The translations under genes were made by a program, and so were the position numbers. Of a DNA stretch of 64,000 bases, positions 18,539-27,707 are shown one piece after another. The notes under the pieces are model-generated. The model saw only the letters and a list, made by a program, of their open reading frames with translations, was not told where the DNA came from and did not search any database. Location of the stretch: assembly GCA_024742405.1 (NCBI GenBank), contig JANSYP010000004.1:310001-374000 (forward strand), given 5' to 3'. The first letter of the stretch is position 1, and each line of letters opens with the position of its first letter. The DNA is from Paracoccaceae bacterium. Lineage in GTDB: Bacteria > Pseudomonadota > Alphaproteobacteria > Rhodobacterales > Rhodobacteraceae.

Positions 18539-19600
18539 ATGAAAACCACGATTACTGGCCTTGCTGTTGCTGCGACCCTTGCAGCCGCGGCGTTCCCGGC
18601 AGCCGCCGACGACCTGCGTTGGAAAATGCCGATTGCGTTTTCCTCGAACCTGCCCGGCCTCGGCTCGCCGGCGCCGTGGGTCGCTGACAAGCTCACCGAA
18701 GCCTCTGACGGCAGCATCCAGATGCGGATCTACGAGCCCGGCAAGCTGGTCCCGCCGTTCGACATCCTGCAGTCGGTCAGCGACGGCAAGGTCGAGGCCG
18801 GCTACACCTGGATCGGCTACGACCAGGGCAAGGTCCCTGCCGTTCCGCTCTTTGCGGCCGTGCCTTTCGGGCTGAAGCCCTGGGCCTTCACCGGCTGGTA
18901 CTATTACGGCGGCGGCCACGACATGCTGCAGGAAGTCTATGCCAACAAGGGCTTCAACGTGCACGCTCAGCTCTGCGGGATCATCGGGCCGGAAACGGCG
19001 GGCTGGTTCGCGGAGCCGATCGAAAGCCTGTCGGACTACGAGGGTCTCAAGATCCGTTTCGCCGGTCTCGGCGGCAAGGTGATGGAGCGTCTCGGCGCAT
19101 CGGTCACAATGATGCCCGGCGGCGAGCTATTCCAGGCGCTGGAAAAGGGCACCATCGACGCGACCGAGTTCTCGATGCCCGCCATCGACCAGATCCTCGG
19201 CTTCGACCAGATCGTGAAGTACAACCTCTTCCCCGGCTGGCACCAGCCCTTCACGGCTCAGTACATGCTGATCAACAAGGACGAATGGGAAAAGGCCACC
19301 GCCGCCCAGAAAGCGCTTGTCGAAGCGGTCTGCACGGCTGCCGTAACGCGCGCCCTGGCTGAGGGTGAGTACAAGAACGGCGCCGTTATCGCGGGCTTCC
19401 AGGAAGGTGGCGTGAACGCGACGCAGATCCCGGAAGAGATCCTTCTAGAGCTCAAGGCGATCACCGCCGAAGTTCTGGCCGAAGAGGCGGCCAACGACGA
19501 GGACTTCGCCCGGATCTACGAGAGCCAGCAGGCGTTCCAGAACGACTACGCCATCTGGGACACGCGGGCCTATCTGCCCGCCGATCTCGGCGCGGAATAA
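18539..19600 (+). CDS. TRAP transporter substrate-binding protein, DctP family
   Basis: Periplasmic receptor that hands an organic acid to the QM permease. The 353-residue product has a signal peptide (MKTTITGLAVAATLAAAAF, cleavage after AAA near 25) and the family segment SDYEGLKIRFAGLGGKVMER, whose arginine binds the substrate carboxylate. The sequence resembles TakP/LakP receptors for 2-oxo and 2-hydroxy acids. With a D-lactate dehydrogenase in the same operon, lactate or a related 2-hydroxy acid is the best guess. GGAGGAG five bases before ATG 18539 fixes the start. Confidence 0.88.
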   Translation: MKTTITGLAVAATLAAAAFPAAADDLRWKMPIAFSSNLPGLGSPAPWVADKLTEASDGSIQMRIYEPGKLVPPFDILQSVSDGKVEAGYTWIGYDQGKVPAVPLFAAVPFGLKPWAFTGWYYYGGGHDMLQEVYANKGFNVHAQLCGIIGPETAGWFAEPIESLSDYEGLKIRFAGLGGKVMERLGASVTMMPGGELFQALEKGTIDATEFSMPAIDQILGFDQIVKYNLFPGWHQPFTAQYMLINKDEWEKATAAQKALVEAVCTAAVTRALAEGEYKNGAVIAGFQEGGVNATQIPEEILLELKAITAEVLAEEAANDEDFARIYESQQAFQNDYAIWDTRAYLPADLGAE

Positions 19601-19620
19601 TCCGCACCTCATGACACAGT

Positions 19621-19643
19621 AGCCGGCCTTTAGCGGGCCGGCT
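19621..19643 (+). other. U-less intercistronic hairpin between dctP and dctQ genes
   Basis: AGCCGGCC (19621-19628) and GGCCGGCT (19636-19643) form a perfect 8-bp stem with a seven-base loop, followed by GCCAACAG and not a T-run. It is in the same position relative to the receptor gene as the hairpin after aapJ and probably serves the same differential-expression role. Confidence 0.6.
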
Positions 19644-19709
19644 GCCAACAGATCAAAACATGCGACCGGACCCGCCGGCGCGAGGGACATCATACAGGGA
19701 GGGCACGGG

Positions 19710-20336
19710 ATGCAGGGACCGGACTTCAAAAGCTCGGAACAAGACCAGATGCACATCGCAGACGCCGACGAGCTTCTGCATCATCACACCGAACTGCCGC
19801 AAACCGCCATCAGCCAAAAGATCGACGCCGGGCTGGCCTTCATCGGCAAATCCGTTTCCTGGCTCTGGGTCATCACCGTAGGCGTGATCATCTATGCGGT
19901 GGTCGGGCGCTATGCCTTCGGGCAGGGCTCGGTCACGCTGGAGGAATGGCAATGGCACATTGCCGGAGCCGCATGGCTCATCGGGCTGTCCTACACGCTC
20001 TCCGTCGACGACCATGTGCGCGTCGACGTGATACATGAGCGTCTGAGCGTCAAAGCCCAGGGCTGGATCGAACTGCTCGGAATGCTTTGCCTGCTGCTTC
20101 CGTTCCTCGGCTTCGCGCTTTGGGAGGCCATCCCCTACGCCTACAGCTCCTTCACCCAGGGTGAGACGAGCCAGGCACCCGCCGGTCTCGCCAACCGCTG
20201 GATCCTGAAATCCATTGTCGCGCTGTCCTTTGCCCTGCTGATCGTCGCTGCCCTGTCGCGGCTGTTGCGCGTCACGGCACTGCTGTTCGGCGCGCCCCAT
20301 CCCATCAAGATCAAGAAGTCCGAGGAAGCCGCATAA
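19710..20336 (+). CDS. TRAP transporter small permease, DctQ family
   Basis: Small four-helix membrane subunit of the TRAP carrier. The 208-residue product has a hydrophilic N-terminus of about 45 residues, then segments including VSWLWVITVGVIIYAVVGRY and GAAWLIGLSYTLSVDDHVRV; EEWQWHIAGA with the DDHVRVDV loop is typical of DctQ. It is longer than many DctQ proteins because of the N-terminal extension. GGAGGG precedes the ATG; the stop overlaps the DctM start by one base (TAATG). Confidence 0.85.
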   Translation: MQGPDFKSSEQDQMHIADADELLHHHTELPQTAISQKIDAGLAFIGKSVSWLWVITVGVIIYAVVGRYAFGQGSVTLEEWQWHIAGAAWLIGLSYTLSVDDHVRVDVIHERLSVKAQGWIELLGMLCLLLPFLGFALWEAIPYAYSSFTQGETSQAPAGLANRWILKSIVALSFALLIVAALSRLLRVTALLFGAPHPIKIKKSEEAA

Positions 20337-21697
20337 TGTCCACCGAGCAGATTTTCGTCATCGGCATGTTCGGCACCTTCGGTGCGCTGCTAATGACAGG
20401 TTTCCCCGTCGCCTGGGTTTTGGGTGGCACGGCAGTGATCTGGACGCTCATCGGGGTCGTCTCGGTCGAAAACTTCGGCGCCGACCTGTGGTTCGACTAT
20501 CCGTCCTCACTGGCCCTGGTGCCCGAACGTGTCTGGGACCTCGTTCAGAGCGAGACGCTGGTCGCCCTGCCGATGTTCATCTTCATGGGCATCATGCTCG
20601 ACCAGTCCGGCATCGCCGAAAAGCTGATGAACAACATGGTCAAGCTCTTCGGCGCGGTGCGCGGCGGCTATGCAGTGACCGTGATCATCATCGGTGTCCT
20701 GCTTGCCGCCACCACCGGCATCATCGGGGCCTCGGTCGTCCTGCTGGGTATGCTGTCGCTGCCGGTGATGATGGAGAACAACTACGACAAGGGGTTTGCT
20801 GTGGGGACGGCCTGTGCCACCGGCACGCTGGGCATCCTCATTCCACCCTCGATCATGCTGGTGCTGATGGCCGACCGTCTGGCCGTGCCCGAGGCGAGCG
20901 TGGGTGACCTGTTCATGGGCGCTTTCTTTCCCGGGCTGATGCTGGGCGCACTCTATGTGTGCTACGCGCTGATCCGGCCGGCGTTGCAGCCCTCCATCGC
21001 GCCGGTTCCCAAGGATCTGCCCAAGATCGACGGGCGCGTGATCTGGGACGTCATCATGGCTGTGATTCCGACCGCGGCACTGATCCTCGGCGTGCTGGGT
21101 TCGATCTTTGCAGGGCTTGCCACCCCGACCGAAGCCTCCGGTGTCGGCGCCCTGGGTGCGATGATGCTGGCGGCGGCGGCGGGGCGACTAACCCTGCCGG
21201 TGATGAGCGAATCGCTCTACTCCACCACGCGCACAGCGTCATTCATCTTCGCGATCTTCCTCGGCGCCACTGCCTTTTCGGTGGTGCTGCGGGGATTGGG
21301 CGGTGACGAGGTGATCGAAGAGATGCTCCTGGCGCTGCCTTTCGAGGCCTCGGGCATCGTGATCGCGATCCTCGTCGGGGTGTTCCTGCTGGGCTTCTTC
21401 CTCGACTGGGTGGAGATCACGCTGATCATCCTGCCGCTGGTCGCCCCGGTGGTGCAGACGCTGGGCTTCGATCTGGTCTGGTTCACCATCCTCTTCGCGA
21501 TGTGCCTGCAGACCTCGTTCCTGACCCCGCCGGTCGGCTTCGCGCTCTTCTACATCAAGGGCGTCGCACCGCCGGAGATCAAGGTGACCGACATCTATCG
21601 CGGCGTGGCGCCCTTCATCGCGATCCAGCTTCTGGCGCTCACTCTGGTCTTCTTACTGCCGGCGATCGCACTCTGGCTGCCATCGGTCGCCTACTGA
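20336..21697 (+). CDS. TRAP transporter large permease, DctM family
   Basis: Twelve-helix, sodium-coupled transport subunit of the TRAP system. The 453-residue product shows GFPVAWVLGG, ALPMFIFMGIMLDQSG, the glycine-rich ATTGIIGASVVLLG and GTLGILIPPSIMLVL motifs, and the C-terminal half repeat with LGFFLDWVEITLIILPL and TSFLTPPVGFALFY. All are hallmarks of DctM. It overlaps dctQ by one base and precedes dld by 27 bases, so receptor, permease and dehydrogenase form one transcription unit. Confidence 0.93.
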   Translation: MSTEQIFVIGMFGTFGALLMTGFPVAWVLGGTAVIWTLIGVVSVENFGADLWFDYPSSLALVPERVWDLVQSETLVALPMFIFMGIMLDQSGIAEKLMNNMVKLFGAVRGGYAVTVIIIGVLLAATTGIIGASVVLLGMLSLPVMMENNYDKGFAVGTACATGTLGILIPPSIMLVLMADRLAVPEASVGDLFMGAFFPGLMLGALYVCYALIRPALQPSIAPVPKDLPKIDGRVIWDVIMAVIPTAALILGVLGSIFAGLATPTEASGVGALGAMMLAAAAGRLTLPVMSESLYSTTRTASFIFAIFLGATAFSVVLRGLGGDEVIEEMLLALPFEASGIVIAILVGVFLLGFFLDWVEITLIILPLVAPVVQTLGFDLVWFTILFAMCLQTSFLTPPVGFALFYIKGVAPPEIKVTDIYRGVAPFIAIQLLALTLVFLLPAIALWLPSVAY

Positions 21698-21724
21698 TCC
21701 GAATCCGCACGGGGAACGCTTGTC

Positions 21725-23443
21725 ATGACCGACAAAGATCTGATCGCAGAACTCAGAACCATCGTCGGCAAGAGCCATGTTCTGACCGGCGAGAGCGAAA
21801 CCGAGCGGTTCCGGAAAGGGTTCCGCTCGGGCGAGGGGGACGCGCTCGCCGTGGTGCGACCCGGGTCCCTCCTGGAGCAGTGGAAGATCCTGGAGGCCTG
21901 CGTGAAGGCCGACAAGATCGTCATCATGCAGGCCGCCAATACCGGGCTGACCGAGGGCTCCACCCCGAGCGGCAGCTACGATCGCGACGTCGTACTGATC
22001 AATACCAAGCGGATGGACGGCATCCATGCCATCGATGGTGGCAAGCAGGTGGTGGGGTTTCCGGGCGCCACGCTATTTTCTCTGGAAAAGCTGCTCGCGC
22101 CGCTCGGCCGCCAGCCCCATTCGGTGATCGGTTCGTCCTGCATCGGTGCGTCGATCATGGGCGGCGTATGCAACAATTCCGGCGGCTCCCTGATCGAGCG
22201 GGGGCCGAGCTATACCGAATTGTCGCTGTTTGCGCGGATCACCGAGGCGGGCAAGCTGGAGCTGGTCAACCATCTGGGCATCCGCCTGGGCGAAACGCCT
22301 GACGAGATCCTGACACGCCTGGAAGCGGGCGATTTCACTGACGCGGACCTTGAATCCAGCAACCGCAAGGCCTCCGACACAGACTATGTCACCCGCGTGC
22401 GCGACATCGATGCCGACACGCCGGCGCGGTTCAACGCCGACAAATCGCGTCTCTACGAGGCTGCGGGGTGTGCGGGCAAGCTTGCGGTCTTCGCCGTCAG
22501 GCTGGATACCTATCCGATGAACAACGCTGAACAGGTGTTTTACATCGGAACCGACGATCCCGCGGAGCTGACCGATTTGCGCCGGCATGTTCTGGCCAAC
22601 TTCGAGACCTTGCCGGTGAGTGGCGAGTACATCGAGGCCGAGTGCTACGACATCGCCGAACGCTACGGCAAAGACACGGTGGCGATGATCGACAAGCTGG
22701 GTACCGATCGGCTGCCGGGGATCTTTGCCCTGAAAGGCGCCGTCGATGCGCGGCTGGGCAAGATCCCGGGCCTGCGCCACTTCACCGACCGGTTCATGCA
22801 GATCGCGATCAAGGCCTACCCGAACGTTCTACCCAAGCGCATGACCGCGTTTCGCAAACGGTTTCAGCACCACCTGATTCTGAAGATGCGCGACGGCGGC
22901 ATCGACGAGGCGCGTGCTTATCTGAGCGAGCATTTCTCGGACCGAGGCGGCGACTTCTTCGAATGCACGCCGCGCGAGGCCAAGATCGCGGGGCTGCACC
23001 GGTTTGCCGCCGCAGGGGCCGCGATCCGCTATCACGCGGTCCATTCCGACAAGGTCGAGGATATCCTCGCTCTCGACATCGCGCTGCGCCGCAACGACCG
23101 GGACTGGCTCGAAGTGCTGCCGCCCGAGATCGAGGACAAGCTGCTCGGCAAGCTCTACTATGGGCATTTCTTCTGCCATGTCCTGCACCAGGACTATATC
23201 GTCAAAAAGGGTGAAGACCCGAAAGCGATCAAAGCCGCGATGCTGGCCCTTCTAGATGAACGCGGCGCCGAATATCCCGCCGAACACAATGTCGGGCATC
23301 TCTACAAGGCCAAGCCCGACCTCGCGGCGCATTACAAGGCCTGCGATCCGACGAACAGCCTGAACCCGGGCATCGGCAAGATGTCCCGCGAGAAATTCTA
23401 TGGCGTAACCGGTGGTGATACCGCCGGCCATGCAGCAGAGTAG
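21725..23443 (+). CDS. dld: quinone-dependent D-lactate dehydrogenase
   Basis: Dld oxidises D-lactate to pyruvate on the inner face of the membrane and passes electrons to quinone; it is an FAD enzyme. The 572-residue product matches E. coli Dld almost end to end: RKGFRSGEGDALAVVRPGSL, MQAANTGLTEGSTP, the FAD-binding VIGSSCIGASIMGGVCNNSG, HRFAAAGAAIRYHAVHSDKV, LYYGHFFCHVLHQDYIVKKG and the C-terminal NPGIGK. Length and domains (PCMH-type FAD domain, cap, membrane-binding domain) are complete. It follows the TRAP genes in the same orientation. Confidence 0.95.
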   Translation: MTDKDLIAELRTIVGKSHVLTGESETERFRKGFRSGEGDALAVVRPGSLLEQWKILEACVKADKIVIMQAANTGLTEGSTPSGSYDRDVVLINTKRMDGIHAIDGGKQVVGFPGATLFSLEKLLAPLGRQPHSVIGSSCIGASIMGGVCNNSGGSLIERGPSYTELSLFARITEAGKLELVNHLGIRLGETPDEILTRLEAGDFTDADLESSNRKASDTDYVTRVRDIDADTPARFNADKSRLYEAAGCAGKLAVFAVRLDTYPMNNAEQVFYIGTDDPAELTDLRRHVLANFETLPVSGEYIEAECYDIAERYGKDTVAMIDKLGTDRLPGIFALKGAVDARLGKIPGLRHFTDRFMQIAIKAYPNVLPKRMTAFRKRFQHHLILKMRDGGIDEARAYLSEHFSDRGGDFFECTPREAKIAGLHRFAAAGAAIRYHAVHSDKVEDILALDIALRRNDRDWLEVLPPEIEDKLLGKLYYGHFFCHVLHQDYIVKKGEDPKAIKAAMLALLDERGAEYPAEHNVGHLYKAKPDLAAHYKACDPTNSLNPGIGKMSREKFYGVTGGDTAGHAAE

Positions 23444-23610
23444 GGGCGGTTATGCAGGGAGACCTGTAGGCAGGGCCCTGGGGATAAGGTAGGTAACAAG
23501 TGCTGACGCGGATGTCCGCAAGACGCTGAAACAACGGAAGAAATAGGGAGAGAGACGGTAAGATTCTTGCGCGCACAATCCTGAGCAGAACAACAAGAAG
23601 CGCGCAATTT

Positions 23611-23663
23611 TCTGACCTACTCGTGAAACTGAGGCCGCGGATGTCAGGCGATCTGACCTGCTC
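23611..23663 (+). promoter_or_regulatory. candidate operator region upstream of aceE
   Basis: TCTGACCTACTC (23611-23622) recurs as TCTGACCTGCTC (23652-23663), 11 of 12 identical, 41 bases apart. The second copy overlaps an inverted repeat GTCAG (23643-23647)-GCGAT-CTGAC (23653-23657). The region lies 70-120 bases before the aceE start in a 289-base spacer after dld. Regulator unknown; the site does not match the E. coli PdhR operator. Confidence 0.4.
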
Positions 23664-23732
23664 CGGGGCGATCTGCACGGAGAGACCGCCAGCGGTGCTT
23701 CTCTGCGCGCCTGAGTGACGGGAACAGACGCA

Positions 23733-26393
23733 ATGAAAGACCAACCAGACATCGATCCGGTAGAAAGCCAGGAATGGCAGGAGGCGGTCGCCGACGTGAT
23801 CGAGCGCGATGGCGCCGACCGGGCGCACTTCCTGCTCGACAAGGCCGTGCAACAGGCCCGCGCGGCGGGCGCCATGCTGCCGTTTTCGGCCACCACTCCC
23901 TACCAGAACACCATTCCCGTCGACGATCAGGCGGAGTTTCCGGGCGACATGGAGATGGAATGGCGGATCCGCACCATCAACCGCTGGAACGCCATGGCCA
24001 CGGTCGTCCGCCGCAACAAGGAAAGCAGCGAATATGGCGGCCATATCGCCAGCTTTGCGTCCTCCGCCGCGCTCTATGACATCGGGCTGAACCATTTCTG
24101 GCGCTCGCGCTCGTCGATGCATGGCGGCGATCTGGTCTTTTTCCAGGGCCATGTGATCCCGGGCATCTATGCGCGCTCCTTCATGGAAGGCCGCATCAGC
24201 GAGGAAGAGCTGGAAAACTTCCGCTCCGAGGTTTCGGGCAGCGGGCTGTCCTCTTATCCGCACCCTTGGCTGATGCCGGACTACTGGCAGTTCCCGACCG
24301 TCTCCATGGGGCTCGGGCCCCTTTGCGCGATCTACCAGGCGCGCTTCATGAAATACATGCACAACCGCGGGCTCATCGACATGGGCGACCGCAAGGTCTG
24401 GTGCTTCCTCGGCGATGGCGAGATGGACGAGCCCGAGAGCCTCGGCGCCATCGGGCTGGCCTCCCGCGAGGGGCTCGACAACCTGATCTTCGTCATCAAC
24501 TGCAACCTGCAGCGGCTCGACGGGCCGGTGCGCGGCAACTCCAAGATCGTGCAGGAGCTCGAAGGCGAGTTCCGCGGCGCGGGCTGGGAAGTGATCAAGC
24601 TGCTCTGGGGCCGTGGCTGGGACGAATTGCTCGAGAAAGACACCTCGGGCCGGTTGCGCCAGCTCATGGATGAGACGCTCGACGGTGACTATCAGACCTT
24701 CAAGTCCCGCGATGGCGCGTATATCCGCGAGCACTTCTTCGGCAAGTATCCCGAAACCGCGGCACTGGTCGAAGACTGGTCGGACGAGCAGATCTGGGAC
24801 CTGCGGCGCGGCGGGCATGATGTGCAAAAGGTCTATACCGCTTTCAAGCGCGCGACCGAGATCAAAGGCCAGCCGACATGTCTGCTGGTCAAGACGGTCA
24901 AGGGTTACGGGATGGGCAGCGCCGGCGAAGGCCAGAACACCACCCACCAGCAAAAGAAGATGGCCGAGGATCAGCTCCGTGCCATGCGCGACCGGTTCCA
25001 GATCCCGGTCAGTGACGAGGACCTGCCCAAGGCGCCCTTCGTCAAGCTCAACAACGCGCAGAAGGCCTATCTGGCCGACCGGCGCAAGGCGCTCGGGGGC
25101 GAGTTCCCGAAGCGCCACTGGCGCGATGCGCCAAAGCTGGAAATCCCCGCGCTCGACAAGTTCGACAAGGAGCTCAAGGGTACCGGCAAGCGCGAAATCT
25201 CCACCACCATGGCCTTTGTGCGCATCCTGACGACGCTCTTGCGCGACAAGAATATCGGCAAGCAGGTCGTGCCGATCGTGCCGGACGAGAGCCGCACCTT
25301 CGGGATGGAGGGGCTCTTCCGTTCCGTCGGCATCTACAATCCCAAGGGCCAGAAATACGTGCCCCAGGATGCCGACCAGATGATGTTCTACAAGGAAAGC
25401 GAGACCGGCCAGGTCCTGCAGGAGGGCATCAACGAGGCCGGCGCCATGGCCGACTGGATGGCTGCGGCCACCAGCTATTCGGTCCACGGCGTGCCGATGA
25501 TCCCGTTCTACATCTACTACTCTATGTTCGGCTTCCAGCGGATCGGCGATCTGGCCTGGGCGGCGGGCGACAGCCGGGCGCGCGGCTTCATGCTGGGCGG
25601 CACTGCGGGGCGCACCACGTTGAACGGCGAGGGGCTCCAGCACGAGGACGGGCACAGCCATGTCCTGGCCAGCACGATCCCGAACTGCATCACCTACGAT
25701 CCGACCTTCCAGTATGAGGTCGCGGTGATCGTCCAGAACGGTCTGCAGCGGATGTTCGTCGATCAGGAAGACGTGTTCTTCTACCTGACGCTGATGAATG
25801 AAAACTACAGCCACCCCGACATGCCGATGGGCGTCGAGGAGGACATCATCAAGGGCCTCTACAAGCTCTCGGGTCCGTCCAAGCCGCTGAAAAAGCATGT
25901 CACGCTGATGGGCTCGGGCACGATCCTGGTGCAGGCGATGCAGGCGGCCGAGATGCTGAAGGAAGATTTCGGCGTCAGCGCCGAGATCTGGTCGGCGACC
26001 TCGCTCAACGAACTGGCCCGCAACGGTCAGGACGTGGCGCGGTTCAACCGGCTCAATCCGCTGGCCGAGCCGCGCAAGGCCTTTGTCACCGAGCAGCTGG
26101 AGAAATCCACAGGCCCGATCATCTCGGCGACCGACTACATGAAGATCTACTCCGACCAGGTGCGGGCCTTCATCCCCGAGGGCCGCAGCTTCACCGCGCT
26201 CGGCACGGACGGGTTCGGACGATCGGACAGCCGGGTGAACCTGAGGCGCTTCTTTGAGGTCGATGCCAATCACATCGCGGCGACAGCGATGGTGGACCTC
26301 TACCGGGACGGCAAGGTCACCAAGACCGACCTGACCAAGGCGCTCAAGAAATACAACATCGACGGCGACAAGCCGAACCCCCGGTTGGCGTAA
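23733..26393 (+). CDS. aceE: pyruvate dehydrogenase E1 component, homodimeric AceE type
   Basis: E1 decarboxylates pyruvate with thiamine diphosphate and acetylates the lipoyl group of E2. The 886-residue product is the gammaproteobacterial-style single-chain E1: FQGHVIPGIYARSFMEGRIS, the ThDP motif starting GDGEMDEPESLGAI and closing with FVINCNLQRLDGPV near residue 230-265, and VPDESRTFGMEGLF in the transketolase-like second half. Many alphaproteobacteria use a two-subunit PdhAB instead, so this form is notable. The ATG at 23733 is chosen; a GTG at 23715 would add six residues. Followed by aceF after 24 bases. Confidence 0.96.
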   Translation: MKDQPDIDPVESQEWQEAVADVIERDGADRAHFLLDKAVQQARAAGAMLPFSATTPYQNTIPVDDQAEFPGDMEMEWRIRTINRWNAMATVVRRNKESSEYGGHIASFASSAALYDIGLNHFWRSRSSMHGGDLVFFQGHVIPGIYARSFMEGRISEEELENFRSEVSGSGLSSYPHPWLMPDYWQFPTVSMGLGPLCAIYQARFMKYMHNRGLIDMGDRKVWCFLGDGEMDEPESLGAIGLASREGLDNLIFVINCNLQRLDGPVRGNSKIVQELEGEFRGAGWEVIKLLWGRGWDELLEKDTSGRLRQLMDETLDGDYQTFKSRDGAYIREHFFGKYPETAALVEDWSDEQIWDLRRGGHDVQKVYTAFKRATEIKGQPTCLLVKTVKGYGMGSAGEGQNTTHQQKKMAEDQLRAMRDRFQIPVSDEDLPKAPFVKLNNAQKAYLADRRKALGGEFPKRHWRDAPKLEIPALDKFDKELKGTGKREISTTMAFVRILTTLLRDKNIGKQVVPIVPDESRTFGMEGLFRSVGIYNPKGQKYVPQDADQMMFYKESETGQVLQEGINEAGAMADWMAAATSYSVHGVPMIPFYIYYSMFGFQRIGDLAWAAGDSRARGFMLGGTAGRTTLNGEGLQHEDGHSHVLASTIPNCITYDPTFQYEVAVIVQNGLQRMFVDQEDVFFYLTLMNENYSHPDMPMGVEEDIIKGLYKLSGPSKPLKKHVTLMGSGTILVQAMQAAEMLKEDFGVSAEIWSATSLNELARNGQDVARFNRLNPLAEPRKAFVTEQLEKSTGPIISATDYMKIYSDQVRAFIPEGRSFTALGTDGFGRSDSRVNLRRFFEVDANHIAATAMVDLYRDGKVTKTDLTKALKKYNIDGDKPNPRLA

Positions 26394-26417
26394 GCAGCGG
26401 GACGAGGAGACAAAGAC

Positions 26418-27695
26418 ATGGCACTAGACGTAACGGTCCCCGATATCGGCGATTTCACCGATGTTCCGGTGGTCAGCATTCTCGTCAGCGTGGGCGACAC
26501 GGTCGCCGAAGAAGACCCGTTGATCGAACTGGAGAGCGACAAGGCGACGATGGAGGTCCCCTCGCCCTCTGCCGGCGTGGTCAAGGAGATCAAGGTCGCA
26601 GAAGGCGACTCGGTCAGCGAAGGCACCCTGATCATCGTGCTGGAAGCGGACGGGGCAGGCGATGCGCCTGCCGCAGAGGCCGAAAAGCCCGCCGAGGCCG
26701 CCGCTCCGGCTGCACCGGCAGCAGCACCGGCGCCCGCTGCGGCCCCCGCTCCGGCGGCAGTCACCGATGCGGGCTTTGGCAAGGCCCACGCCTCGCCCTC
26801 CGTGCGCGCCTTCGCGCGCAGCCTTGAAATCGACCTGACCAAGGTGAACGGGACCGGACGCAAGGGCCGCATCCTGCGCGAGGACGTCACCAAGTTCTTC
26901 AAATCGACCCAGGCGCCGGCGGCGGCGTCGGGTGGTGCCGTCTCGGGCGGCATGGGCATCCCGCCGATCCCGGCGGTGGACTTCTCCAAGTTCGGCCCCA
27001 TCGAAGAGGTGGAGATGAGCCGGATCAAGAAGATCTCCGGCCCCGCGCTGCACCGCTCCTGGCTCAACATTCCCCACGTCACCCACAATGACGAGGCCGA
27101 CATCACCGATCTGGACAAGTACCGGAAGGAGATGGACACAATGGCCAAGGAGGAGGGCTACCGCGTCACGCTGCTGAGCTTCGTGATCAAGGCGTCCGTT
27201 TCCGCACTGAAGACCCACTGGGAGTTCAACAGCTCGATCCATCCCGACGGCGACAAGCTGATCAAGAAGGACTACTACAATATCGGCTTTGCCGCGGATA
27301 CGCCCAACGGCTTGATGGTGCCGGTGATCAAGGATGCCGACCGCAAGGGTCTGGTAGAGATCTCCAAGGAGCTTGGGGAGCTTTCGGCAAAGGCGCGCGC
27401 GGGCGAGCTCAAGGGCGGCGACATGCAGGGCGCGACCTTCACGATCTCGTCCCTCGGCGGGATCGGCGGGACCAGCTTCACCCCCATCGTCAACGCGCCC
27501 GAGGTGGCGATCCTGGGCCTGACCCGCTCCAAGATCGCGCCGGTCTGGGACAAGGCGAGCGAGAGCTTCGTGCCGCGCATGATGCAGCCGCTGTCGCTGA
27601 GTTACGATCACCGTGCCGTCGACGGTGCCTTGGCCGCGCGCTTCTGCGTGACGCTCAAGACACTGCTCGGCGATATGCGCAAGTTGATGTGGTAA
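26418..27695 (+). CDS. aceF: pyruvate dehydrogenase E2, dihydrolipoamide acetyltransferase
   Basis: E2 is the core of the complex and transfers acetyl from lipoyl-lysine to CoA. The 425-residue product has one lipoyl domain (residues about 5-77; lysine in ELESDKATMEVPS), an Ala/Pro linker (about 80-115), a peripheral-subunit-binding domain (HASPSVRAFARSLEIDL through KGRILREDVTKF, about 118-155) and the catalytic domain ending with YDHRAVDGALAARF, which carries the HxxxDG active site. E. coli has three lipoyl domains; one is present here, with another on E3. GAGGAGA precedes the ATG. Confidence 0.95.
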   Translation: MALDVTVPDIGDFTDVPVVSILVSVGDTVAEEDPLIELESDKATMEVPSPSAGVVKEIKVAEGDSVSEGTLIIVLEADGAGDAPAAEAEKPAEAAAPAAPAAAPAPAAAPAPAAVTDAGFGKAHASPSVRAFARSLEIDLTKVNGTGRKGRILREDVTKFFKSTQAPAAASGGAVSGGMGIPPIPAVDFSKFGPIEEVEMSRIKKISGPALHRSWLNIPHVTHNDEADITDLDKYRKEMDTMAKEEGYRVTLLSFVIKASVSALKTHWEFNSSIHPDGDKLIKKDYYNIGFAADTPNGLMVPVIKDADRKGLVEISKELGELSAKARAGELKGGDMQGATFTISSLGGIGGTSFTPIVNAPEVAILGLTRSKIAPVWDKASESFVPRMMQPLSLSYDHRAVDGALAARFCVTLKTLLGDMRKLMW

Positions 27696-27707
27696 GGAGA
27701 CGAACGG

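Noticed and set aside
23229-26273. A very long open frame (about 1000 codons) on the minus strand opposite aceE
   Set aside because: High-GC genes with strong third-position bias leave open frames on the opposite strand. The product has no family motif, no ribosome binding site, and lies over a clear aceE.
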